DNA of 38,984 nucleotides, from positions 1 to 38,984 of the forward strand of contig JAFGTU010000087.1 in the NCBI GenBank assembly GCA_016933985.1, given 5' to 3'. Origin of the DNA: Sedimentisphaerales bacterium (GTDB lineage Bacteria; Planctomycetota; Phycisphaerae; Sedimentisphaerales; Anaerobacaceae). The notes beneath the pieces are model-generated. The model saw nothing but the letters and a program-made list of their open reading frames with translations, had not been told where the DNA came from and searched no databases. Made by a program: the position numbers and the translations under genes. Positions 27,002 through 36,012 of the stretch are shown here, piece after piece. Numbering within the stretch: position 1 is the first letter of the stretch; each line of letters starts with the position of its first letter.

Positions 27002-28635
27002 TCGGCTTTGGCGAGGCGCATTTGAGCCTGTTAAGAAGCAGCACAGCAGCGATGTCATACGCAGTCCCGGCAACGGCCCTTGCCCTGGTGCTGTTGCCGC
27101 AACTGGTCTTGTATTCCCATATTACGGACGATGCCTACATCAGCTTTCGATATGCGGATCGCCTGGCCTCCGGGCAGGGGCTAACATTCAATCCGGGCCA
27201 GAGGGTCGAGGGATTCTCGAATCCGCTGTGGACGCTCTTGATAGCTGGGGCGGTCTGCCTGACCCCGTTTTCCGCACCCGAAATCGCAAGATTCCTGGGA
27301 GTCGTCTGTTCGCTGCTCACTGTTATCTGCGCGTGGCGGATCCTCAGCAAAGACCAGATAGACCCGGGCGCACGCATCGCAAACTTCGCCCTGTTCTGTG
27401 CGATGCTCCTGTCCAACCCGGGATTTCATGTCTATGCGACGGCCGGGCTTGAAGGACCGCTCCTGATGTTTCTGCTCACGGTGGGTGTGGCCCTGTCTCT
27501 GAAAGAGGCCGGTGCGTGGCGCTGCCTCGCTGGTTTTGCCTTTGGTCTTGCAAGTATAACCAGGCCGGAAGGACTCCTCTACGGCCTCTTATGGTTTGCC
27601 TTCACGTTTAAGCTCAGGTCAAGCGCCGCATGGTCCCCGCGTCGTGAATTGGCGCGCTTGGCGTGCCTGCTGCTGCCCTGGCTGGCGTACGAGCTGTTCA
27701 GATGGCTTTACTTCGGCGCATTTCTGCCGAATACCTTCGCCGCCAAACCCCCGGGAGTATTTGGCGGCGATACGCTCGCAGTGCGGTACTTATGGCCCTG
27801 GGTTATGTCGTTGGGAGGTCTTCTCGCTCTATCCCCGCTGCTCCTGCTGCGAGTTGATTATTCCAGGCAAAGCAAGGTATTGTTCAGGGCCTCTGCCGGG
27901 CCATTAATTGCAGCAGCGCTCTTCGCCATGTATGCCCGCGGCGACTGGATGCCGTTCGGGAGATTTGTCGTCCCTGTCTGGCCGCTAATCTGCCTGGCTG
28001 TAGCTGCCTGGCTTCACTCGGCTATCGAGACACTCAAAGGAAATTCCTTTCTCAGATTCCCGGGGGCGGCAAAGTGTATAGTGGCATTGATGCTCGTACT
28101 CACATCCATGCTGACCTGGGCCGATCCACTCATCGAATACATAGACAACAAAGGCATAAACATGTTGATGAGAGGGCATGACCAGATTGCAGCAGGTCAA
28201 TGGCTCTCGGAAAACGTCAGAGAAGGGACCACCGTGGCGACCATACGATTAGGCGGGATCAGCTACGCCGCGCCGGACTTAGTATTCTGGGACCTGAACG
28301 GACTCACCGACAAAGAGCAGGCTGTATTTGTCTCTCAGGGCAGACCAGGCGGCCCCCGAAGCGACCCCATCCTCAATCGATTTCCGCAAATACTCGCAAT
28401 GGTCGAGTATGCCGGATCACAAGGCCCCAAAGCAGTGGCCGATATCCGCAAATGGATAGATGAGCACTACTCGTACATCCGTTCCGTTCCTCAGGGCAGG
28501 AGCGGCGCGTTTGACTTATGGATATTGAAGCGCTGCCCGGATGTTATGAAGCAGGCAACCGGCCAAAGAAGGCCCTCGAATCAGCCGATAGAACCTGTGC
28601 CGACAATTAACGGTAATTTGGGAGGACGAAAATGA
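26980..28635 (+). CDS. GT39-like polytopic membrane glycosyltransferase
   Basis: TTG start at 26980, or ATG at 27052; ITDDAYISFRYADRLASGQGLTFNPGQRVEGFSNPLWTLLIAG typical of polyprenyl-phosphate-sugar-dependent transferases. Confidence 0.8.
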   Translation: MEKPKSAVGFGEAHLSLLRSSTAAMSYAVPATALALVLLPQLVLYSHITDDAYISFRYADRLASGQGLTFNPGQRVEGFSNPLWTLLIAGAVCLTPFSAPEIARFLGVVCSLLTVICAWRILSKDQIDPGARIANFALFCAMLLSNPGFHVYATAGLEGPLLMFLLTVGVALSLKEAGAWRCLAGFAFGLASITRPEGLLYGLLWFAFTFKLRSSAAWSPRRELARLACLLLPWLAYELFRWLYFGAFLPNTFAAKPPGVFGGDTLAVRYLWPWVMSLGGLLALSPLLLLRVDYSRQSKVLFRASAGPLIAAALFAMYARGDWMPFGRFVVPVWPLICLAVAAWLHSAIETLKGNSFLRFPGAAKCIVALMLVLTSMLTWADPLIEYIDNKGINMLMRGHDQIAAGQWLSENVREGTTVATIRLGGISYAAPDLVFWDLNGLTDKEQAVFVSQGRPGGPRSDPILNRFPQILAMVEYAGSQGPKAVADIRKWIDEHYSYIRSVPQGRSGAFDLWILKRCPDVMKQATGQRRPSNQPIEPVPTINGNLGGRK

Positions 28636-28639
28636 GCAG
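28560..28639. repeat. 80-bp imperfect direct repeat, right copy
   Basis: Matches 26922-27001. Confidence 0.9.
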
Positions 28640-29924
28640 AAGAACGTTTCGACAGGCGAACAAAAAGGGCTCTATCCTGGCCTTAGTTGTTATTGTTATT
28701 GTGTTTCTTTCGGTGATTGGCGTGGGCATGCTGCAATGCGGGCTCCAGGCCCGCGTCTATGCCGCCCGGCAGGCAAATGAGATCGCCGCCCAGGTCGCCG
28801 CCGACGCAGGCCTGGAGAGGGCGGTCTGGCAGTTGAATCAGAATGTCCAGGCCAAATACTCCGCCGAGACGCTGCCGAAGCAGGCCGACCTCCTCCTGGC
28901 CAATTCCCAGGCAACCTACAGCTACGAAATAGCAATCCCGAACGCAGGCACGCTCGACCTTGCCGGCGACGCCCAAAGCCTTCAATTAGTTGACCCCTTC
29001 ACCGTCAGGCTCTCTTCCGCACAGAGATACACAATCAGGTCCGTCGGAAAATCCGGAAGCGCCCAAAAGGTGTTATACGGGACCGTCAGATTAAAGGGCC
29101 TCTTCGACAGCGCGATTCTTTCAAAAGGCAAAATATCGCTGATGCCGAATACATTGATAAGCGGCTACAACTCAGCCGACCCGACAGATACCGATATAGA
29201 CGTTGCGATCGGAACAATTAGCACCCTTGACGATAGCATTACCCTAGGCCCCGGAAGCGTCGTTGAGGGCGACGTCTTCGTCGGCCTCGGCGGCAATCCC
29301 CTGGACGTTATCGGCGCCGGAGGAACAATTAACGGCCAGAAGTACGCCTTGACCGAGACGATTCAGTTCCCCGTCATAACCATCCCCCTATTGGCGGACT
29401 ACGGAACAGTCATCACCGCCAAGGGCGAGACGCTGAAGCTCACCCCAGCCGATAACGGGACATACAACGAGATTAAGCTCTCATCGCAGGCGGGCATACC
29501 CGGCCGGCTCGAAATAAACGGCAGCGTTGTCCTGCATCTCACGGGCGACATTAATCTCGGAAACGACGCAGAGATCGTCATAAAAAACGGCTCATCCCTG
29601 GTCCTCTACGCCGACAGCGATATATCCACCGGCAACTCGGCGGGATTTGTCAATGAAAACACGCCTCCCCAGACGCTCAAGGTATTCGCCACAGGCGAAG
29701 ACCCACAGGACTTCGAGCTCAAGGCAAAGAGCAGCGTCTTCGGCGAGGTGTATGCGCCAAATGCCGATATCGAGCTCTACCCCAACGCGGAATTGTACGG
29801 GGCGATTGTGGGCAACAGCGTTTCGATAAAAAGCGGCGGGACCTTCATGTACGATGAAGCCCTCCGGAACGTCGAGCCGGAAGATGAAGGCGCCCGCTTC
29901 ACAATCGAAAGATGGTGGGAGTAG
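28632..29924 (+). CDS. PilX-like N-terminus + DUF7305-like domain protein
   Basis: KKGSILALVVIVIVFLSVIGVGMLQCG; C-terminal VVLHLTGDINLGNDAEIVIKNGSSLVLYAD...KAKSSVFGEVYAPNADIELYPNAELYGAIVG; ATGA overlap with upstream gene. Confidence 0.8.
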   Translation: MSRRTFRQANKKGSILALVVIVIVFLSVIGVGMLQCGLQARVYAARQANEIAAQVAADAGLERAVWQLNQNVQAKYSAETLPKQADLLLANSQATYSYEIAIPNAGTLDLAGDAQSLQLVDPFTVRLSSAQRYTIRSVGKSGSAQKVLYGTVRLKGLFDSAILSKGKISLMPNTLISGYNSADPTDTDIDVAIGTISTLDDSITLGPGSVVEGDVFVGLGGNPLDVIGAGGTINGQKYALTETIQFPVITIPLLADYGTVITAKGETLKLTPADNGTYNEIKLSSQAGIPGRLEINGSVVLHLTGDINLGNDAEIVIKNGSSLVLYADSDISTGNSAGFVNENTPPQTLKVFATGEDPQDFELKAKSSVFGEVYAPNADIELYPNAELYGAIVGNSVSIKSGGTFMYDEALRNVEPEDEGARFTIERWWE

Positions 29925-30075
29925 CACCCCTTTCCTGCCCGAAATCGGACGTGCCGATCGGCACTGAATCGGCGTTGCCCCCGGCAGAATCCCTCCTCTT
30001 AGGCCCAATCAGGCGGTTTTTGAGACGTTTTTTCGTTCAATCCGCCTGAAAATCCCTCTCCGGGCCACAATTTTC

Positions 30076-30104
30076 TTGACATTTTGCAGCCAATCGGCTA
30101 TACT
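30076..30104 (+). promoter_or_regulatory. Strong sigma-70-type promoter inside the pilus cluster
   Basis: TTGACA - 17 nt - TATACT. Confidence 0.75.
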
Positions 30105-30236
30105 AACAGGTTCAAGGATGGTGGTGAGAAGGCATCGTTGGTGCTTTCCCTCCTCGTGCGCTCGCGGCTGGAAGCCGCCTCTTTCTGTATTCGGGCGGAT
30201 AGTCCGCACAAGACATCTTGTAAGGGGATAGCCAAA

Positions 30237-31589
30237 ATGGCAAGAAAGCGCTTCTCAAAATCAGCGAAGTCGGCCTCCGTAATGGCATTGGTGCTCTTCG
30301 CCATTGTGCTGCTGCTCTTGAGCGGGATCGGGGTACTGAGTATCGGCCAGACCAGCCGCATCTTCTCCATACGCGACGCTGCAGAAGTCTCGGCACGCTC
30401 GGCGGCAGACGCCGGAATCTCAAAGGCCCTCTCGACAATGAACACCCGGCTCAAGGCCGGAACCTGGACCGACAACACGTGGATATGGGAGTTTCTAAAG
30501 ACGCTGCCCAATTCCAATGGTTCGCAATACAGCTACTTTGTGTACAAGCCGAATAAAATCTACGGAGATGTGATGCCGACCGGCGACGATGCCTTGATAG
30601 ATTTTGTTATCGCGGCATCAGCAGAAAAGAACGATTACCTGATCACCTCACTCGGCAGATACAACACCGCTCGAAAGGTTATCTATGCGACGGCGAGGCT
30701 GAAAGGATGCGGCGATAGCTGCATCATCGTTCGCGACAGTGTGACGCTGAAGGCCGGCACCACCGTTGACGGACGCGACTCGAGAGACGCGTCGGTCGAT
30801 GGGACGGCTGAAGTCGGAACCATCAGCACCCTTCCGGACAAGGTCACTTTGAACAACGGCGTATATATAGACGGGAATGTTCAGGTCGGCTTGGACGGCG
30901 ATCCTGCCGTCGTCGTAAAAGACCTCGGCGCTACCGTCACAGGAATGATGTACCCCCTACCTGAGGAGCCGGAGTTTCCTTACATATATCCGCCCGCACT
31001 GCCCGACTATCGTCCGAACGCGTTAGAGGCAAAGGGCACGGAGTTGCATATCACCGCGGCCAATAACGGCACGTACAGCATGATCGATCTCGCGAGCACG
31101 GGATTAGGCCCGGGAGAAATCCCCAGGACAGGCAGACTGATAGTGGATAGCGGGGACGTGGTGCTGCACCTGACCAACACCGGCAACAAGAATTCAATTT
31201 CCATGGGTGTCAACTGCGAGATTGTCATAATGCCCGGGGCGACCCTCAATCTCTACGTGGACGGGAATATTGTCGCGGGCAACAGCATGGGATTCAACAA
31301 TATGGGCACACCGCCTGACTTGAAAATCTGGGGTACATGGACGGAAACCACCCCGACCAATACTTTCTGTCAACAATGGGACTTGAAAGCCAAGAGCGAG
31401 TATTTCGGCCAGATCTACGCCCCTGCCGCCGAAGTCACGGTCAATAACGGAAGCGTTATATACGGGTCGTTTACAGCGTACCAATTTACTACGATGAACA
31501 GCGGCACCATTTATTACGATGCCGCGCTGCGCGACGTTGATCCCGACGATCAGGGCGTCCGCTTTGAGCTCAGACGCTGGTACGAGTAG
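30237..31589 (+). CDS. PilX-like + DUF7305-like protein, paralog of 28632-29924
   Basis: KSASVMALVLFAIVLLLLSGIGVLSIGQTSR; shared LHLT..N...EIVI..G..L.LY.D..I..GNS.GF and LKAKS..FG..YAP.A motifs. Confidence 0.8.
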   Translation: MARKRFSKSAKSASVMALVLFAIVLLLLSGIGVLSIGQTSRIFSIRDAAEVSARSAADAGISKALSTMNTRLKAGTWTDNTWIWEFLKTLPNSNGSQYSYFVYKPNKIYGDVMPTGDDALIDFVIAASAEKNDYLITSLGRYNTARKVIYATARLKGCGDSCIIVRDSVTLKAGTTVDGRDSRDASVDGTAEVGTISTLPDKVTLNNGVYIDGNVQVGLDGDPAVVVKDLGATVTGMMYPLPEEPEFPYIYPPALPDYRPNALEAKGTELHITAANNGTYSMIDLASTGLGPGEIPRTGRLIVDSGDVVLHLTNTGNKNSISMGVNCEIVIMPGATLNLYVDGNIVAGNSMGFNNMGTPPDLKIWGTWTETTPTNTFCQQWDLKAKSEYFGQIYAPAAEVTVNNGSVIYGSFTAYQFTTMNSGTIYYDAALRDVDPDDQGVRFELRRWYE

Positions 31590-31903
31590 CAACAACCGAA
31601 TAGACCGGGCAGCCAAACCACCTCTATAACGCCCGATAATTCTCCGCGCCATCCCTGAGCTTGTCGCCCCTGCCTTACCTGCCGATGCCGCGCAAGGCGG
31701 TCAAGTCACCACCGAGACACAATATGCCGGGGGCCAAGCCCTGTTTTTCGGACATTCATGGCCCCGCAGCTTTCCATTCCCCGTGTAATACCCCCGATTT
31801 GGATAATTGTCATTTCCAAGTGAAATAGCGCGGCGATTGAGTCGATAGCTATTTGCGAATATCGCTTAAGCAAGCAGATAAGCATCTTTAAGGCGAACAA
31901 CTT

Positions 31904-32980
31904 ATGGACCTGGGTTGGAAACAGTCATTCAAACTTCAGCGCGAGGTGAAGTCGGTCCTCGGACTGGATGTCGGTCTGTCCTCAATTAAGGCAGTCAGCC
32001 TGCGCAAGGACAACGGCCGATATACCGTGACTGCCTGCGGTATGGCACAAATTCCTGCGAATGGAGACGACGAGAACCGCCGAAAAAAATTGGCCAATAT
32101 CAGCAGGACAGTTCGAGAGTGCCTCGATATGAGCGGAGTCAAATCCACCTTTGCCGTCTGCGGGGTCAGCGGCCCGGAGGTCGCCGTGCGCGACTTCGGC
32201 TTCCCAGCTATACCCCAGGAGGAGGTTGACGGCGCCGTGCTGCTCGAAGCCTCGCAGGTCTGCCCCTTCAATACCGAAGACAGCGCCGTTGATTATCAGG
32301 TGATATCAAAAAGTAATGACAATATTCGAGGAATACTCGTTGCCGCAACAAACGCCTTGATAAAAAGCAAGGTGTATCTCGTAAGCGAAGCCTCTCTCAA
32401 CTGCGTTTTAATGGATGTTGACGGGCTGGCCCTGCTCAACTGCTTCAGGCAGATCGAGCCTCCGGTATCGGGCCAGGCAACTGCCATTCTCAATGTCGGC
32501 GGCTCATATACGAATCTGGCCATCGTCAGCGACGACGGCTGGCCCTTTGTCCGGGATATGATCTCAGTCGGCGACGACATCGTCAAGAAAATGGCCGCCG
32601 AAAAGAACCTGCCGGTCGCGACCGTCAGGCAAATGCTCTCCGGCAACGCCGAAATAGGCCGATCCGACTATCTCGAAAGCCTCGAACGGGCCAGCAAGAA
32701 ACTCGTCGCTGATGTCGTCGAAACCCTCCGATACTACGATACACAAAAGAAAGCTGAACCGCTCGAAAAAATGTTTGTCTGCGGAGATCTTGCCCTCGCC
32801 GACGGGTTCATTGATGTCTTGAACAAGCAGCTTCCTGTTGAGACTGTCTTGTGGAACCCGTTCGACAAGATGGAATTCGATACGGGACGTAACCACAAGG
32901 GAATGTTGCAGAAAAACCTGCTCAAAAAAAGCGGCCCTGCGATGGCGATTGCAGCGGGCCTCGCAATGAGGACGATTTGA
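31904..32980 (+). CDS. pilM: Type IV pilus assembly protein PilM
   Basis: VLGLDVGLSSIKAVSLRKDNGRYTVTACGMAQIP..., AILNVGGSYTNLAIVSDDGWPFVRDMISVGDDIVK. Confidence 0.9.
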   Translation: MDLGWKQSFKLQREVKSVLGLDVGLSSIKAVSLRKDNGRYTVTACGMAQIPANGDDENRRKKLANISRTVRECLDMSGVKSTFAVCGVSGPEVAVRDFGFPAIPQEEVDGAVLLEASQVCPFNTEDSAVDYQVISKSNDNIRGILVAATNALIKSKVYLVSEASLNCVLMDVDGLALLNCFRQIEPPVSGQATAILNVGGSYTNLAIVSDDGWPFVRDMISVGDDIVKKMAAEKNLPVATVRQMLSGNAEIGRSDYLESLERASKKLVADVVETLRYYDTQKKAEPLEKMFVCGDLALADGFIDVLNKQLPVETVLWNPFDKMEFDTGRNHKGMLQKNLLKKSGPAMAIAAGLAMRTI

Positions 32981-32981
32981 T

Positions 32982-33623
32982 ATGTTTACTATAGACTTGC
33001 TAAAAGGAACGGGCCTTCCCGAAAAAGGAAGAGCACAAAATATGGCTGTCGTTGCCGTCGCCAGCGGCGCGCCCGTTGTGGCGGCAATAGTAATGTTCGG
33101 ACTCTACCTCCACGGCAGAATCGATCGGGCCATTCAGGCCGCGGAAATAGACAGGTGGCAGGCGAAGACGGCTAAATTAGCCGACGCCCTAAACGCCCAA
33201 AAAGAGCTGGAAGGCAATAAGGCTGCTTATATTGCGTCCCTGGGGGAAATCGGGCACGCTATGGGCCGCCATACTCAATGGTCGCCCATCTTGACCACGG
33301 TAGTGAGTAACATGCCTGAATCCGTCGTTTTGACTGCCCTTGAGGTCAGGAAGCAGGTCGTAAGAATAAATGTCCCTCAAAAAGGCGATCCCACAAAAAC
33401 AAGGGATATTTCTGTTCCCGTGCCGACGCTCAGGTTGAATATTGCGGCGATGCCCCAGTCCGACGCCGATGAAGACGTCAGAAATTTCCGCAGCAGGCTG
33501 CTCGCCTCGGATTTGCTCGCGCCCAGACTGGATAACATAACAGTCTCACAAAAAGCCGATCAGTTTAACAAGCTCGATGTCGTCTCTTACGAGATAAACT
33601 GCCTCTTCAAACCACAATTGTAA
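32982..33623 (+). CDS. pilN: PilN/GspL-C-like assembly protein
   Basis: MFTIDLLKG... N-terminus, single TM, coiled coil, W-P-I-L-..-MPESVVLTAL motif, directly after pilM. Confidence 0.75.
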   Translation: MFTIDLLKGTGLPEKGRAQNMAVVAVASGAPVVAAIVMFGLYLHGRIDRAIQAAEIDRWQAKTAKLADALNAQKELEGNKAAYIASLGEIGHAMGRHTQWSPILTTVVSNMPESVVLTALEVRKQVVRINVPQKGDPTKTRDISVPVPTLRLNIAAMPQSDADEDVRNFRSRLLASDLLAPRLDNITVSQKADQFNKLDVVSYEINCLFKPQL

Positions 33624-33633
33624 CGGGCCTTAT

Positions 33634-34194
33634 ATGAAGTCTAATAAAAAGAAATACTACACGACAATTGGTCTGATATGGGTTGCTTGTGCCATCCTCC
33701 TTTTCTTCGTCTATCTGCTTGTCCTGCGACCGCAGAATGAAAAAAGAGAGAACCTGGCCGATCAACTGATTAACGAGAAAAAGGCTTACGATGTCGCAGT
33801 CAAAGCCCAGGAGCAGGAAACTCAGAACGTCCTGAAAACTCAAATTCAGGACCTGCAGACAAAATTGAAAATCTTTGCCATAGATTCCGGCGAATCGGCG
33901 AATTTGACTTTTGATATCAGTCAGTTGGCTTCTCAACACCAGATCGAAGCTTTCAGCATCAAAAACCGCGACGCTCGAAATGCATCGGATAGCTCCGAAT
34001 TCACCCACTTGGGTGAGGACTACTTTGATGTCGGTTTTGTCTCCGGCTTTAACCAGTTCGCAGCCTTTCTCTCCGCACTGGAAAGGCACGAGCCGACCTT
34101 ACTGGTTGACGAGTTCGCAATAACCCGCTCCGAAGAATCCGACCAGGGCCATAGCGCCAAGCTGAACCTGGCCGTTCTCGTTGTCAAGAAATAG
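33634..34194 (+). CDS. pilO: PilO/GspM-like assembly protein
   Basis: Single N-terminal TM, coiled coil and a small domain; position after pilN. Confidence 0.7.
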   Translation: MKSNKKKYYTTIGLIWVACAILLFFVYLLVLRPQNEKRENLADQLINEKKAYDVAVKAQEQETQNVLKTQIQDLQTKLKIFAIDSGESANLTFDISQLASQHQIEAFSIKNRDARNASDSSEFTHLGEDYFDVGFVSGFNQFAAFLSALERHEPTLLVDEFAITRSEESDQGHSAKLNLAVLVVKK

Positions 34195-34245
34195 GTAATT
34201 GGTCCTGGCTCATGAGGTCATGTAATAACCTCACGAGACGTAAAT

Positions 34246-35100
34246 ATGAGAACAATAGCAATTGCAAATCAGAAGGGCGGATGTGGCAAAACGACCACCG
34301 CTGTTAATCTGGCCGGAGCCCTGGCCATGCTGGGTAACCGCACCCTGCTCGTTGATCTCGATCCCCAGGCGCATTCAACGCTCGCATTTGGCTTTGGCCC
34401 CGATAATCTTGACAGGACCATTTACCACGCTATTACAAAAACAGACCTGCCCGTGTGCAGAGCACAAATACCGATTTCAAAGGCCGTGCTCAAAACAAGC
34501 ATCGAAACCTTGAATCTCGTGCCGAGCAATATTCTGCTCTCCGGCATCGAATTCGAGCTCGCTAAACTCCCTGCCAGAGAATACGTTCTGACCCAGAAGC
34601 TCGGAAGTCTCGCCGACAATTACGATATATGCATTATTGATTGTTCCCCGTCGCTCAGCCTGCTTACCTTGAACGCGCTGGTTGCCGCAAACGATATCGT
34701 TGTGCCCGTCCAGACGCAATACTATGCCCTCGAAGGACTAAAGCAGCTGCTCGAAACGATAGACATCGTCAGAGAGAGATTCAATCCCAATCTCGCCGAA
34801 TTCGGCATTCTCCTTACTTTTGTTGAAAGAAGAACCGCTTTGAGCAGGCAGATACAGTGCCAGATGCGAGAGTTCTTCGGGGATCTTGTCTTTGATACGG
34901 TTATTCACCGAACTACCAGACTTGCCGAGGCCCCCAGCGCCGGAGAGCCCGTCTTGACCTACGATCCGAAAAGCAAGGGTGCGCTTGAATACACGGCCTT
35001 GGCACACGAAATAATGGCAAAAAAAATATCCGGCCACACGACGCTTTCACAGCAGTTCGAGCACGCAAAGGCGATTCTGCCTGCATTGGCTGGCTCGTGA
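34246..35100 (+). CDS. ParA/Soj/MinD-family ATPase, copy 1
   Basis: IANQKGGCGKTTTAVNLAGALA deviant Walker A; LLVDLDPQAHST; ICIIDCSPSLSLLTLNALVAANDIVVPVQTQYYALEGLKQLLETI. Confidence 0.95.
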   Translation: MRTIAIANQKGGCGKTTTAVNLAGALAMLGNRTLLVDLDPQAHSTLAFGFGPDNLDRTIYHAITKTDLPVCRAQIPISKAVLKTSIETLNLVPSNILLSGIEFELAKLPAREYVLTQKLGSLADNYDICIIDCSPSLSLLTLNALVAANDIVVPVQTQYYALEGLKQLLETIDIVRERFNPNLAEFGILLTFVERRTALSRQIQCQMREFFGDLVFDTVIHRTTRLAEAPSAGEPVLTYDPKSKGALEYTALAHEIMAKKISGHTTLSQQFEHAKAILPALAGS

Positions 35101-35154
35101 AACACTTTGATTCGCAAGAACAAATCCTCGATACGAGTGTGAGGTATAAAAAAG

Positions 35155-36012
35155 ATGAGAATAATAGCAATAGCTAATCAAAAAGGCGGCTGTGGAAAGA
35201 CCACCACCGCCGTCAATCTCGCAGCCGCTATTGCACATAGAGGCCTCCGAACGCTTATTGTCGATCTCGACCCTCAGGCGCACTCAACTATCGGACTCGG
35301 GCTCAATCCCGACAGGCTCACAAAAACCCTTCACGATGTCCTCACAAACCCTCAGACGGACTTCATGCAGGTCATAGCCGACACAAATATAGAAACACTC
35401 AAACTCGCCCCCTGCAATATCCTCCTTGCCGGCGCCGAGCTTGAGCTGACACTCGTTTTCGGAAGGGAGTTTGTCCTCGGAGAAAAGCTCACCCAGGTTA
35501 GCGATCAGTTCGACGTCTGTATTATCGACTGTCCGCCCTCGCTTGGAATGTTGACCCTCAACGCCCTGGTCGCCAGCACCGACATCGTGGTGCCCGTTCA
35601 GGCCCACTACTACGCGATGGAAGGCCTCAAGCAGCTTCTCGAAACCGTCAGTATTATCAGGGAGCGGTTCCACCCCTGCAGCGTCAGGATACTCGGCCTG
35701 CTACTTACCTTCGTCGAGCACAGGACGACCTTGAGCAAACAGGTGCAGAACCAGATGAGGGAATTCTTCGGAGACCTCGTATTTAAGACAGTCGTGCACA
35801 GGACCGTCAGACTGGCCGAAGCACCCAGTGCCGGCGAGTCTGTTATCACTTACGACCCAAGAGGCACCGGCGCTACCGAATACTTGGCCCTGGCCGATGA
35901 GATACTCAACGGAACCACACGCGCCGCACAGGAGGAGGATAAGCAAGATACGGAGGACGATGATACCCAGGCTGAACAAGCCAAGGAGACAGAATATGGC
36001 GGACAAGAATAG
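35155..36012 (+). CDS. ParA/Soj/MinD-family ATPase, copy 2
   Basis: IANQKGGCGKTTTAVNLAAAIA; LIVDLDPQAHSTIGLG; acidic C-terminal tail EEDKQDTEDDDTQAEQAKETEYGGQE. Confidence 0.95.
   Translation: MRIIAIANQKGGCGKTTTAVNLAAAIAHRGLRTLIVDLDPQAHSTIGLGLNPDRLTKTLHDVLTNPQTDFMQVIADTNIETLKLAPCNILLAGAELELTLVFGREFVLGEKLTQVSDQFDVCIIDCPPSLGMLTLNALVASTDIVVPVQAHYYAMEGLKQLLETVSIIRERFHPCSVRILGLLLTFVEHRTTLSKQVQNQMREFFGDLVFKTVVHRTVRLAEAPSAGESVITYDPRGTGATEYLALADEILNGTTRAAQEEDKQDTEDDDTQAEQAKETEYGGQE

Noticed and set aside
30084-30236. N-terminal extension of ORF 30084..31589
   Set aside because: Overlaps a near-consensus promoter; the class III-like signal (KSASVMALVLFAIVLLLL) begins after the internal ATG at 30237.
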